A stretch of 64,000 nucleotides of DNA from Centroberyx gerrardi. Lineage: Eukaryota; Chordata; Actinopteri; Beryciformes; Berycidae. Within the stretch, counting starts at the first letter, position 1. Every line of letters starts with the position of its first letter. The position numbers were made by a program, and so were the translations under genes. The notes below the pieces were generated by a model. The model saw nothing but the letters and a program-made list of their open reading frames with translations. It had not been told where the DNA came from and searched no databases. The stretch covers positions 11,372,354-11,436,353 of the forward strand of contig NC_136000.1 of assembly GCF_048128805.1 (NCBI RefSeq). The letters are read 5' to 3'. Shown here piece by piece: positions 24,601-37,000 of this stretch.

Positions 24601-27600
24601 CTTGTTGTCAGCTTTGATAAAATCCACTCCCCGTTCGTTTTTTTGGGCTTAATTGAAAATTGAGCCCGAGTTCTGCCAACAATCGCAGTAAAATGCTGAA
24701 TGTATTGAGCTGCTGGCATGTTCCCTGATCTGGCCCTTGAGCCTGTGAGTGCCGGTGAGCCTCTGTTGATTGTCTACTTCTCATTCATTAGGTACGGTTA
24801 ATGCCGAGGCTCCCGAACGGCGACTTGCTTGAGCGAGGCGGCCGTGAGCTCAGGACACAGGCATCCAGGAAGGAGAGGAAACAGTTGAGGGGCATGGCGG
24901 TGTCACAACCGACACATCACAGGAGGCTTTTGAGAAGTCTTTTGGCTCTTCCCATACTGGTCCGGTACCAGTGTTCAGCCATGCGGACAGAAAAACTAAG
25001 CAGAGGCAGGTCTGTTGAGAGCTTCGGCCAAGTTAAGCACGGAAATATTTCTTTCCTGTTAACTCAAGAGTCTGGCAGTCACCTGTGTGAGGTTACCCTC
25101 TCTGTTCGTCGTGAGCCACTGGCCATTCGGTTCAGCCGTGTGAGGCACTTAAAACAAGCTCATTTGATGATGAACCGTGTGTGACATGCGCCTACTCATA
25201 TCAGATCTGCGGTTTTATAAAATCTTAGAAATTGGATGAGAATTTTAATGCTGCATTGTCTGTAAAATACGAAAACTTTCACTTTGCACGATGGATTTGC
25301 TGGCTGAATGAAATTCCCTTAATTGTTGAAGTATAGAGTTGCAAGGAGTTCCTGAAGGCCCTCAGGTTGGGGAGCCAGGGTTGTGCTTGGGGACAGTGGA
25401 TAAATTTCTGTTTGGGCAGGGCTGGTGATTGTGTTTGGCGCACAGTAGCCCGCTGGCACACGGTGTGCTTAGCTATGCACATAGGGTGCATGATCTGTTG
25501 AATTGTGGATACAGGATCTACAGCATTGTAGCTCGGTTTCTCGTAGTACATCTGCACTGGTCACCCTGAGCTACTGTGGAGGCACCTTCAGTGGCTGCGA
25601 CATATCAAATTCATCTTGATCCTTTATACCAATTACATGTGACTTTATTACATTTTGAGGAGATGGATGGTCAACATCAAGTTTTCCTCCAAATGATCCA
25701 GCATGGCATCCCATGGGCGGCTCAGCGGAGATTTAATAGAAATTTTTCTTTCACTACATGGAAGTTCACATACAGTAATATTTGTCTAAAGTTCAGCGAG
25801 GACATGAGCAGTGTGTTCTGTCTTCAATGGCCAAACAAAACGGCAAAAGCTCAAATCATAATAATAATGCAAATATATGGAGGAGTACTTAGCTCTTATG
25901 ATACTAACAGGCAGCTGGCCAAATGGGCATCAGCGAGGGCCGGAGAGGGAGTCTCATTTTTCCTTCTGAGAGAAATGTCTACAACTAAGTGTGTGTCCTT
26001 TAAGTACAGTTTGGATTGTCAACAGATGAAAATATACTGTGTGAGCACTACTAGATGGCTGTTCCTAGGCCAGGACACACAAATCTCCACTCCTGTGAAA
26101 TGCGCTGCACCCACTGCCCGCATCCTACCCTCCTTTTTGCACAGGAAACTGCACAGGGCCTGATCTTAATTAGTTTGGCAGTAAGGAATAACATCCTTGG
26201 AGGATTACAGATTGTTGTTATAGATTACTACAGGGAAAATGACCTAACCTTTTTTTACTTTTGCATAGAAGTGGCACACACCAACTGCACAATGGGTTCA
26301 ATATTCAGTTTAATTTTACTGATGTAACTCACCCAGGATCACACAAGAGGCCCTGTTAATGCAAAACCTATAAATGTGCATTTATGGGTAACAGGATCAA
26401 CTTTTCAAAAATAAAAATACAGCTGACTGTCTGATTGTTATTCAGATCTTGACCAAGTAGCAGATGTATGCCCATGAGGTGACACGGTTTACCTGTGATC
26501 ATACAGTGTGCTGAAATTTCATAACTTTGATTAATTTCTCAAGTATTTCTTTTGTTGTGTCAGTGGAATTGGATCAGACATTCTCTGGGTGGTAAAGGTT
26601 GACTTTTCCTAAGCTGCTCCTGTGGTTGGCTCAATTGGGATTTAGAAATGCTTAAAATCCAAGATAAACTGGACCAAAAGAGTCTGTGTTCAACATTTCT
26701 CTAAGTGATCAAAAATCCATTTTTAGAACTTGGATCTTTGAGTCTGTGTTCATTCGAGACCTATGTGCCCTCTCCTCCCCATTATATAACATTTTATTAT
26801 TTCAATTGTCAATACAATACTTTTTTTAATGTAACTGCACCAGAGATATTCATACACAGGCCTTTATATTTTCTATAATTAGATTTTTTGTTTGTTTCTG
26901 CCAATATTTTTTTTAATATCTTGATTTCACAAACTGTCAAAAAATGCAGCACGATATACTGCCTGGTAGGCCTATACAGCTGCATGTCAGGTACAGCAAC
27001 TCCATTTTAAATGAACTCATTCTGAAAATGTGAATGTTGACGATTAAAGAGTGAGCTTTGATCATTTTTCAGAGGCCATGACTGTTATGCTTAAAGAGGC
27101 ACTCTCTGTGATTCTTGGCCCATGCCTTATTTTCTGTATAAATTACATACAAAGAAAGCTTAAGAGGTGTTTCTCAAGGGCTCAACATTTTTACGCTTAC
27201 ACTCCATTGGCAAATCCACTATGGAAAACCTGAACTATACTTCAAGTGCTGTATTTAGTGCGGTTTGGAGCTGAGGTGGGGATCAATTGCTCGGTTTCTG
27301 CAGCAGCATCCCAGAAAGCCCCGGAGAGGCCGGTCTGAAGGACAGGTGGGGGAGCCGCAGTGCCACCTCAAACCACTGTCCCCAAGGCAACATGGGCCCT
27401 CACCACAGAGTTACACACCGGCAAGCCCAGAGACCCAAGACAGGCAGACAGTGGTCAGACTGCCACCTCTGTGCATGTTTGTGTGTGTGTGGGAGGAATT
27501 TCTGCTGCACAGCTATGCCTAATTTTAACTGAGGCTCGGATAGGAAGCAAGTGACGGCTGTACCACCTTTTGTCCTTGTTCTTTTCCCTTTCCTGGTGTC

Positions 27601-28085
27601 AGACGAGATGAAAAGCTCATAATAAGCCTACCTGTGGTTTCTTTTTAATAAAGTGGTTGATGCTGCCCTCTTCTGCCGCAGGAGCAGATTTCGTCTAAAG
27701 GGCATAACGTTCACTATCACGTTATGTAATTTGAAAACCCCTCCAGCTCTGTCTGAATACCAGGACTGTATTAGCTGTTGTGCCATTAATTACAATCCGT
27801 GAACAGGTTTGGCCTACAGATTAGGCCAAATTCGTACAATGAACATACTCAAAACGCAAAAATGCAATAGTAATATTTTATTTGAACGCACTGATAAATG
27901 TTCACTAGTCATTTAGTGTGACTCGTACCGGATATTTAACGTGACGTTTCTTTACTTTTTCAAAAACAATTATGTTGGAGGTCTTGTCGAGTTATTGAAT
28001 TATACTGCCAGGATTTATGTAAAGCTGCATCTCAGCCTGCGGTTTCTTTGTGGCGGGTGCCAGCGAGCGTTCCATTCATAGCAAA

Positions 28086-28200
28086 CCAATCAGATTTGAG
28101 TTTATTGGGGTCTTTAGTCCAATAGCGTGCGCGCTTATTGTTTGGCCCTGATGCGACCGCGGACAGACAGTAGCAAGTGGACCGGTTTGAAGCTAAGCTA
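28086..28200 (+). promoter_or_regulatory. tmpo promoter with three CCAAT boxes
   Basis: CCAAT at 28086-28090 and 28119-28123, with an inverted copy (ATTGG) at 28104-28108, lie about 400 bp upstream of the tmpo start codon. CpG-rich sequence follows (gcgtgcgcgc, gcgaccgcgg). Multiple closely spaced NF-Y-type sites are typical of cell-cycle and housekeeping promoters. No TATA box is present. Transcription probably starts near 28150-28200. Confidence 0.55.
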
Positions 28201-28519
28201 ATTCAATCATTTTACAGCTAGTTAATTTTGAATTTTTGCGTTGTGTTCATTTGCAGCATACGCGTTTATCTTACTTCGAAAAAACATATCTGACTGAAAA
28301 TATTTTAGCTACGAAGCTAACAAGCAAAACAGGGCCTTTATTTTGTTAAACATTTCTGTCCTGTTAGCTGAATTGCCAGCGAGTAGGCGCCAGTCTCGTT
28401 TGACAACAGCGCTATTCGGTCACGTTCTCGGTGTTGTTGTTTGTAGCTGGTGAGCGAACTTGCTAATTTCCGTTAGCTGCAAGCAAAAAACTAATAATAA
28501 GCTAGCCGAAAAAGCAAAC

Positions 28520-31469
28520 ATGGCAGAATTCCTCGAAGATCCGTCGGTTCTCACGAAAGATAAGCTCAAAAATGAGCTGACGGCAAACAATGTGCCACTT
28601 CCCAGCGGAGAACATAAAAAGGAAGTGTATGTTCAGTTGTATCTGAAGAACTTGACCATACTAAACAACAAGAAAAGTCCACCCACAGACACGTTTTCCA
28701 GCGACGAAGAATTACCCACTCCCGTGATCTCCAACAAAAGTCGCTCTGGCAGAGTAAGTTTGAGTTTTGCCTCCAAAATTGATCTAAATCGGCTATTTGC
28801 GTTTACGAGCACTATATGATTTGATGCAGTGGTAAATGCCTATAGGCGTTTCTTGTCGTCTATATGGATTGATAAACAAAACACATTTGTGTATGATTTT
28901 TTCAAATATTCATATAATCCTTTGGCAGAAAGCTACCAGGAAGACCGACAAGCCCCGCACAGAAGAAGTAGAAGTGACAGATCTCACTGATGAAGACTTA
29001 AAACAACAGCTGGCAAAGCACGGTGTGGACTCAGGACCCATTGTGGGTAAGTTTCTTGAAGCAGGAAAAATCTGGGGAGAAGTCATGCAATTTGAATGTT
29101 GTGCTTTCCAGCCCTTGAAATTTTCGAGTAAGATTATATACATTACCAGAAAGATTTGGAATTGGAAATAGAAATTTGTTTGGAATCTTATCAACCAATG
29201 ATTACTGTCAACTTGCTTGCTGGTATCTAGTTACCTTTGAACCAGTAGTAACCCAAATAAAACATTTCTTGACTTTCAATAAAACCTTGGGCCTTTGAAG
29301 CTGAAGCTGTGCCATATGTAATGGAATAGTCGCATAAAAGCTGCATTTATTCAACAAAAATGTGTGTGAACCCTGTTGGAGTGAAAATATGTTGGGTGTT
29401 CGAAAGGCAAGATGTTATCTAACTCCTTTCTCACCCCTGTATCCCCTCCGTTCAGCCTCCACCCGTAAGGTGTATGAGAAGAAGCTCCAGAAGCTTCTGG
29501 ACCAGCCTCCAGCTGAAACCCCCAGCGCCCCTGAACCTGCCACAGACCTCACAGTTCTGCCCAAGGCAGACAGCAACCAGAACGGCAACACAAATTCTGA
29601 CCAGTACAGCGACAAGGAAGATGGTGAGCTCTTACCACAGATCACTGACCATCACTTGAAATAAAAACATGGCCTGAAAATGTCTATGAACATGTTGATA
29701 TGTGAAAGAACATGTCACCGCAACTAGGGATGGGACAATAACCGGTATTACTATATATAAGTAGTAAAAAACAATAATAGTTATGACACCGCCAATAATT
29801 TTTATTATTGTGACCACCATGATAACTGGCTCTCATCTGTCATCACTGATGTTTTATTTTCCCCAAAAGGGGGAGCACTATAATAAACTTATGTTCACTT
29901 TTATTCATGTTGCTGACTGAGTTGGAGTAGATGCAGACCAGTCGCTCTTTATTTGAGACGTATCTGACTTAATTTTTTTTTTTAAATTTATTTTAGTTAT
30001 TTGGATTTTTATTTGTTGTGTAAAACTATCCTTACAGTGTCTATAAGCTAAATCAGTATTTTATAATTTTCTTTTTTAAGAAAAAGGTCGAATGTGGGAG
30101 GGAGGGGGGGTCACTGCTATAGTTAACATTAAAAAATCTATTGTAACCATTATTTCTCACTGTTATGTTTGCATTGCCTCTGTTTTTGTCAGAGGAGATT
30201 GCTGCCCCTGAACCAGAGCCAGTCCCTGTAGTGGAGAAGCCTGTGCGGAGCCGAGGGAAAACTCCTGTCACTGTCAGGACCAGCAGCAGACGACAAACCA
30301 AGGTGAGACGCTTTCTACCGGTCCTAAACCCAGATATATATATATATATATATAGAGCCAGTCTGTATGTAGGCTATACATTTGTACGAAGGCACAGTAT
30401 CTTACTTTATGTCAACATACTCACAGGTGGTGGAGGAGAAGCTTGCCAGTGGCGACGAGACCCCTATGAAGACTGGGGAGAGTGTTGTTGAAGATATCCT
30501 TGCCAATGAAATTAGCACGCCAACAGGCATCAGGTAACAATCAAACATCATTTTCTGTCTTTGTTATTGTTTTAAGGTGCTCACATACATTTACTGAGGT
30601 GCCCATGCATCATTTACTGTGACACATTACTGCTTTTGGAACTAGAGCTGAACAATTAATCAAAAAAAAAATCGAAATTGCAATATGAACTTTCAGAGGC
30701 TGCAATTAATTGCTAAAGAGAGTGAGGTGTCCAAAATGGACTAACCAAGATATTTTACAGCTCGGGGAAATCTTTGGTCCATGAATCAAGTACAGTATTG
30801 GTGAAAACCTTTCATGATAGTCAAACTCCGTAAATCCTGCACACTGACATCAATTGTTTATTAACAAAATCACTTTTATTTAAACAATTTTAAAGTTCTA
30901 AAAAATGTATGACAAGAAAAACTTGTGATGATGTGAATCTCAGTTTAAATCGCAATTGCAATATTCTGTCAAATAATCACAGATTTTTTGTCAATATCTT
31001 TCAGCCCTATTTGGAACATCAGGTCAATGTTAACATTAAAGTTTGATTTTGTTGTTTCATATTTCGATGTTCCTCTGTGATCAGTGCAACCTGCAGGCGG
31101 CCGATTCGAGGGGCGGCTGGTCGACCATTGAAGCCTAGCGAGTACTGGCTGGACGAGACCCTCATGCAGCGCAGCATCCGCACTGAGACCCGCTCCTACT
31201 CCGAGTCCGTCTCCCGCATCGGCAGCACGGCTTCTTCAAGCAAGGCGCCAACCCGAAGAGGCTTCCTGTCTGTGATGCTCAAGCTGCTGCTCCTGGTTGC
31301 GGTGGCCGGCTCCCTCTACTATGCCTACCAGAACCTGGATGCCAGTCAGATCGACACCCTCAAAGGCCTCCTGGACAGCGTGATCGTCCCCCTCCAGGGC
31401 GTTGTGGACAGCGCAGCCACCTACCTGGGCATCGGCGGCAGCGGCGCCGCAAAGAGCGCCGGCAAGTAA
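28520..31469 (+). CDS. tmpo: Thymopoietin / lamina-associated polypeptide 2, beta/gamma type
   Basis: Inner nuclear membrane LEM protein that binds lamins, and chromatin through BAF. Coding exons: 28520-28753, 28929-29046, 29456-29623, 30193-30302, 30427-30533 and 31085-31469. They join in frame to 373 aa with GT-AG introns. Residues 1-50 form the LEM-like domain ([20 protein letters not shown]). Residues about 93-135 form the LEM domain ([23 protein letters not shown]). Exon 5 ends with the highly conserved [16 protein letters not shown]. Exon 6 continues [16 protein letters not shown], then one transmembrane span at about residues 306-327 and a short Ser/Gly/Ala-rich lumenal tail. Human LAP2-beta is 454 aa; the shorter length suggests a gamma-like form or beta-specific exons not recognised here. 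No alpha-type large exon is visible. A probable poly(A) signal is AATAAA at 33127-33132. Confidence 0.95.
29727..29830. mobile_element. Fragment of a hAT-like short element
   Basis: Begins tagggatgggacaataaccg, a terminus type seen in non-autonomous teleost elements. No matching opposite end was found before tmpo exon 4, so it is probably truncated. Confidence 0.4.
30334..30354. repeat. (TA)n microsatellite in tmpo intron 4
   Basis: About ten TA units, 70 bp upstream of exon 5. Confidence 0.9.
30643..31009. mobile_element. hAT-like non-autonomous element in tmpo intron 5
   Basis: The 367-bp element starts TAGAGCTGAA and ends TTTCAGCCCTA, so the ends are inverted copies of TAGRGCTGAA. It is flanked on both sides by the perfect 8-bp duplication TTTGGAAC (30635-30642 and 31010-31017). 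An 8-bp target duplication is the hAT-superfamily hallmark. The interior has no coding capacity. It ends 75 bp before exon 6. Confidence 0.85.
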
Positions 31470-33132
31470 GGACCCTGAGCCGTCCCTCACCATGCCCACG
31501 CCACACCCTGCCATCTGCCACAGCACACCACAACCCAAGCAGCAAACTCAGATCACCTCTTCTTTTTATACATGGTTGAGTAAAGGACACTGTTTTAATT
31601 GGGAACGGTAGACTCTCCCCCCTCGTTGTTCCAGCTTTCCTCCCACAACAAGAGGGGGGTCTATTCAAACAGCTTCTTCTGGATAACACTGTTTTGTGGC
31701 AGTCTGAAGAGACTCGTTTTAATGTTTTTAATCTGTGAATTGTTTGTGTCCTTGTGTGTATTTAACCCTTATATGTAGAAATGAGTGCAGAATGGAGAGG
31801 CCAGTTTATCCGTGCATGGTTGTAGTTTTTGAAGGACATAGTTTCTAATGCTCTGTGCCAGGTGTTTTTCTGATGGTGAAGTGCCTGGACACTGTTAGCA
31901 CTTAGTGCCCTCCCATTTTAAAGCACAAAGCGATGCTACTAATAACAAAAAGTCAACATGTATTTCTCTATGAATTTTTAAATCTACACTGTAGTTATAG
32001 AGCTAGATAGAATGTCTCATTATTTTTATGGTGCTCAGGTCAATTCCGCTCTAACTTAATGTGATCTGTGCTGGGAGGAGACACGTGGTGTAATCAGGTC
32101 ACATCACTGTATGAGGAAAATCAGCCCATCTTCGAGTTGAGGTAGAAAACTGTTGTTTGTTTGTTTGTTTTTTTCTTTCCAGTGGCTGATCACTGATTGA
32201 ATCCCAGTGCAGAGGGCTTTACGATTATGACTAAAATGATAATTCTGGTCATTTTGCTCCATGTTGTGATCACGATTGTTATTGTTGATTAGCTTGAGGA
32301 AGAAGATTTTACTGCACTCTTGTATAAACGTCTTCACTGTTTTCAACTAATGCTACAGTGGATATCCTAAATTAAATGAAGTTTTTCAGTATTGTTGATA
32401 TACCATTATTTGACAGTTACTCATTGAGGAAGCTCAAATTGCAGCGAACGATTTATAGATGATTCATTGTCCAGCCCTACCAGTGTGCCCATGTGAGTTT
32501 ACATGCTTTGGGTTTTAGTGCTCTGTTGTGCTTTTTATTTTATTTTTATTTTTTTTGTTAGATTTCTGATCCTTGAGTCCCATCTGCAGGACTGGCTGTT
32601 ACAGTGCACCCACATAGCCCACCTCACTTTACTGCATGTGTCCGCACACCACTGATCTGGAAAGAAGACCCAAGGAGGACGTAAATCCTTTTTTGGGACA
32701 GTTACTTCATCTTATTCTCTTCATAACTCTCGACTACTTCTGCCTGTGTAAATTACCACGATTTAAGATATTGTAGTGCTACTGTGAAAGGGGTCCTTTA
32801 CCCGCCGGAAGTGGGGTGCATCATGGGTGCATTCTCTGGAGGTGATGTTGTGGGAGAGAAAATTATCCGGGGCATCTTTGTTTCTATTTTGATATTTTTC
32901 TAACGTGGTGTGTTCAACTTTTTATAGCACATTTTAAGGTAATATTTGAAAGCAATATGTAATACATGCAAGTGATACTGTATCTTAAATCTGAACCTTG
33001 TTTACTTAACACATGATTTGGTCTTTCATCAGGCAGCTCTCCGACAAATGGACAGAAATGCTAGGGGTTATGTGGGTAAGGATTTTTAATCTGTTTATTT
33101 ATGATAATGTAGATGGTATATCATGAAATAAA
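31470..33132 (+). other. tmpo 3' UTR
   Basis: From the stop codon to AATAAA at 33127-33132, about 1.66 kb. It includes a decayed repeat fragment ending cattgtccagcccta near 32478, so part of the UTR is transposon-derived. Confidence 0.5.
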
Positions 33133-33493
33133 CTTGGTTATTGCCAAATGTTTTGCTGTTTGTGTCTTTCTGTAACTGACAACATCTTTAAAAGACAGTA
33201 GTAAACGATAAGGACACATAGAACACAATTAGGGGGAAAAAAGCATAAAAGGACAATATTCTATATTGCAAACTAAGGTTTAGCCCGGAATAGAAATGAC
33301 AGCTAAGAACAACAAATCATACATCAGAGATAATGGATACATCACCAAAGTTATTCCTATCTGCCTATATCATGATATAACAGCAGACCAGAACCCTGTC
33401 TTTTATTATTTATCCATATTTTTGTTGTATTTTCATACACACTTTCATTGTCACCACTCTAACGTCTATGCATGCCCATTTATGGAGGTTGTA

Positions 33494-33748
33494 TGACGTC
33501 TGATCTCCTGGCTGGACAGAGTGCGTACGTTTATATATTCCTTGATGGTCCCGGCGGGCGGAGTTCTCGAACTGCACCAATTTCAATGGAGAGAGACTGA
33601 AGCCAGGGAGCATGTGTGGAACAAATCAAGCATCCCACCGTTTGTCAGACAAGATCCTACTTGTACATTTTCCTGCATTCTCCCTTTTTGCCGGCGGAAG
33701 CCCAGAGCGGCAGCGCCATATTTCTAACCTTACAACAAAGTCTTAAAA
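33494..33748 (+). promoter_or_regulatory. slc25a3 promoter and noncoding first exon (candidate)
   Basis: A CRE-like TGACGTC at 33494-33500 and a TATATA string at 33532-33537 precede a GC-richer strip containing gccggcggaag (ETS-like). A donor AAAA|GTAAGT has its GT at 33749-33750. The next acceptor is at 34065-34066, directly before the start-codon exon. The exact start site is inferred. Confidence 0.45.
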
Positions 33749-34078
33749 GTAAGTAAAGAAACTTTCTCTCTTGTGTAATTAAATACAACCTGGCTGACTA
33801 CTGGGTACGGCACAGGTGATCCGTTGTTTTTGAATAAACCAAATTGAGCAACGCGATAGATTTTGAGAACAATGGTGCCAGTTTAAATAGCCCAGCTAGC
33901 CAGCCAACGTGCTAAAGCAAACGACAATGAAGACAGCAGTTAGCATGACTTTCAAGGCTAACGCTAGCTGGCCAGCCGTTGGAGATGCTTTACCAAAACG
34001 TGTATTTAATTAGAGTTTTGTCTTGTTTTTTTTTTTACTTATTTCTCCTAATTTCCCAATGTACAGCTGAGCCGGACA

Positions 34079-37000
34079 ATGTATCCCAGTACGCTGACTC
34101 AGCTCGCCCGGGCGAACCCCTTCAGTGCCCCGCTGTTCTCCCTGCAGAAGGTCGAAGAACCGGCGCAGAGCCCGGCTCCTCATGGAGGACACCGGCGCAG
34201 ACTGGCAGCTGCTGCAGTGCCTGGTAACTAACTCTCTATTATTCTTTGTTTTTTGGTTTAATTGTTCCCTTCTCAAGTGAAAGACCTCACACGGTTGAGC
34301 AATGTCAACTTGCTCTCCCTAGTGATTCAGGTGTTACGCAAGAAGAAAGTTGTACTATTGCCTAATGTTAAGGTAAATCTGACAGATTGCCCCACTATCT
34401 TTCCATCAGAGGGAGATAGTTGTGATATTGCTTCACTGAAATACGTGATCCTCTGTGGCTTCGGTGGGATCCTGAGCTGTGTCCGCCCTTGACTTAGTGA
34501 TGCAGGTCTGTGGCCTCACCTGGAGTCCCGTGGCATGGATGTCTGCTATTGGTTGCCCTTTGATCACAACTAAAGCTACTGATTTATAAACCCGTTTGAC
34601 GTTTCAGCACTAACATCACTGGTGAAGAATGGGAAAACAAACAGTGAATTAACCATTTGCTTTTCTTTTGAGTGACAGACAGGCCTAACTGAATGCTCCC
34701 TTAAACATAAAACCATAACAGCCCCATGTATGTAGCGGAATCAGTTTTTTACATTTTCACTACATTGTTTGAGTGCAGTTAACCATTTGAAACCAACAGG
34801 ACAGTGCTGTTTATGTATATCTGTTGATTTACTTAAGTTTACTGAGAAATCTGCAACCCAGTGTGTGATGTATCTGCAACCCAGTTGAAATGTCACTTTC
34901 TACAATGTCATTGTGTGGGTGGAACACTTTGTCAGTAAATTCATGGCTTGTGTTTGCATTGTGTGATAAACTCTAGCATGGCTTGATGCAGGCTAATCGC
35001 ATGGTGTGTGTTTTGCCTTATCGTCTCTGCTGCAGATTCTGATGTGAGCTGCGAGTTTGGCTCTATGAAATACTACGCCTTGTGCGGCTTCGGGGGCATC
35101 CTGAGCTGCGGAATAACGCACACAGCTGTCGTGCCCCTCGATCTGGTCAAGTGCCGCCTGCAGGTCGGTGTTTGAGCTCTACTGTGCACGCATTATAGAT
35201 TAAGATAATACACATAAAGTACTTCTCACATGAGTGTATTCCCTCTTGGCGACATCATTGCCACCCCTAACATCATGAGTAGTCATTAACAGCCTGTACT
35301 GTCCTCATGCTTTAGGTTGACCCTGGCAAGTACAAGAGCATCTTCAATGGTTTCTCCATCACAGTGAAAGAGGATGGGGTCCGAGGGCTCGCCAAGGGCT
35401 GGGCACCCACTTTCATCGGCTACTCCATGCAGGGCCTCTGCAAGTTTGGCTTCTACGAGGTGTTCAAGATCTTTTACAGTGACCTTCTGGGAGAGGTAAG
35501 CACTGTTCAGCACTGGGCCAAAGTAATCGGTTCTTCCTTTCTGAACTTTAGTGGTCTGGTGGTTATAGAGGCCATCCCATAACTGGAAGATCGCTGATTT
35601 AGATTGCTGTAACAGCTAATGTGTCCATCCCTGTCGAAGTTTCCCTGAGTACGTCACTTAACCCCTACCTGTGCTATTGCACACCTGAACTACATCAGGG
35701 TATGAAATTCACAATTTTTGCCCCTTGATCTGATTCTTAGGGGCATTTTGGTCTTTTTTGAGGGTAAATGTATTTAACTATACTAGATTTGCATTGCATA
35801 TTGGCAAATGAACACTAAGATTTGTTTTACTTTAAATTACAATATACCATTCTTTCTTACTGCTGTACTCATGGCAGGCCATACAGAAGAGCATGGTGTC
35901 ATTTTTCCTACTCTCTGTCCCTAATCAGTCCATCTTCCACCCTTCGATTGTTGAGATTTTTACAATGTTGGTTGTTTTATTTCTTGTTGACACAGCGGTT
36001 TGTTGTGGGGTTGGTTGCATTTTCTTCTGTTGCTGGCTACACGGTGCCAACATTGCTACTGCTTCAGGCTGCGTACTCTTGTGCACAACCTCCTACTCAA
36101 CTCCTACTCAAAAACTGTTCCATTGTTATTGCTGGAAATAAACGCCCGGTCATAGGCTCCCACTAATCACCTATGTTGACCCACGGGAGACAGTAGACAA
36201 ATTCATGCCGTGAGATGGTGGGGGGAGGGTAGGCCTAATTATCGGGGGCATTTTCCCCCCTTATATTTAATTGCACATGTATTTTACGAACGTTCAGGGG
36301 CATTTTTGCTCCACGACCCTGTTAATTTCTGACCTGTCCATGTATGTGTCTCTGAGAAATATGTGAAGAAACAAATGTAATCTTACTGAGTGTTTACAAT
36401 GCGATTTAAAGGCACTAAAATTCCTACATATAAAAATGAACATTACTGACTTCTCTCTTCCCCGTTCAACAACCAGGAAAACACCTACTTATGGAGGACA
36501 TCTCTCTACCTGGCTGCCTCGGCCAGTGCAGAGTTCTTTGCTGACATTGCTCTCGCCCCCATGGAGGCGTGTAAAGTGCGGATCCAGACCCAGCCTGGTT
36601 ACGCCAACACCCTGAGAGAGTGTGCGCCCAAGATGTACGGCGAGGAGGGACTGTGGGCGTGAGTATTTTGTCTCATCTTAAACGAACTGTACTTTGTAAC
36701 AGAAATAAAGAAATAAGGTGTTCTATATACAGAATAATGCCTCTCATGCTTTATTTTACAACATTGCTTACAACATTTCACCCAAGTAGGGCTTCAGCGC
36801 AAAACATTGTAAATAAAGCACAGAAGAAACGTTATGCCGTATACTATGTAGACACCTTATTTCTTTATTCCATTTTTCCTTTTATCAGTTTGTAAAATAA
36901 GTTTTTGGATGAACGTATGCATTGATTTTCTGTAAGAATCCATAGTCGTAAAGCTTCAATATGCAACTGTTCACCTTGAAGCAGGAAGATTATTGTTAGT

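Larger units (their letters stand above)
15661..28019. other. Gene-poor intergenic region between pthlh and tmpo
   Basis: About 12 kb without a supportable gene. Frames at 20566-20976, 24801-25184, 25576-26163 and 27265-27522 lack domains, codon signature and splice context. Moderately GC-rich, non-repetitive patches near 20500-21200, 23620-24400 and 24640-25180 could be conserved regulatory DNA, but that cannot be shown from one sequence. Confidence 0.5.

Noticed and set aside
25576-26163. 195-codon open frame
   Set aside because: No recognisable domain, AT-biased composition like its surroundings, and no splice context. Consistent with chance openness.
29415-31689. Antisense open frames across tmpo exons
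   Set aside because: Shadows of GC-rich coding exons on the opposite strand, with no independent start, splice or domain evidence.
36601-36900. Possible extra coding exon after slc25a3 exon 5
   Set aside because: Continuation past the donor at 36659 is only intron readthrough; the correct phase resumes at 37687.
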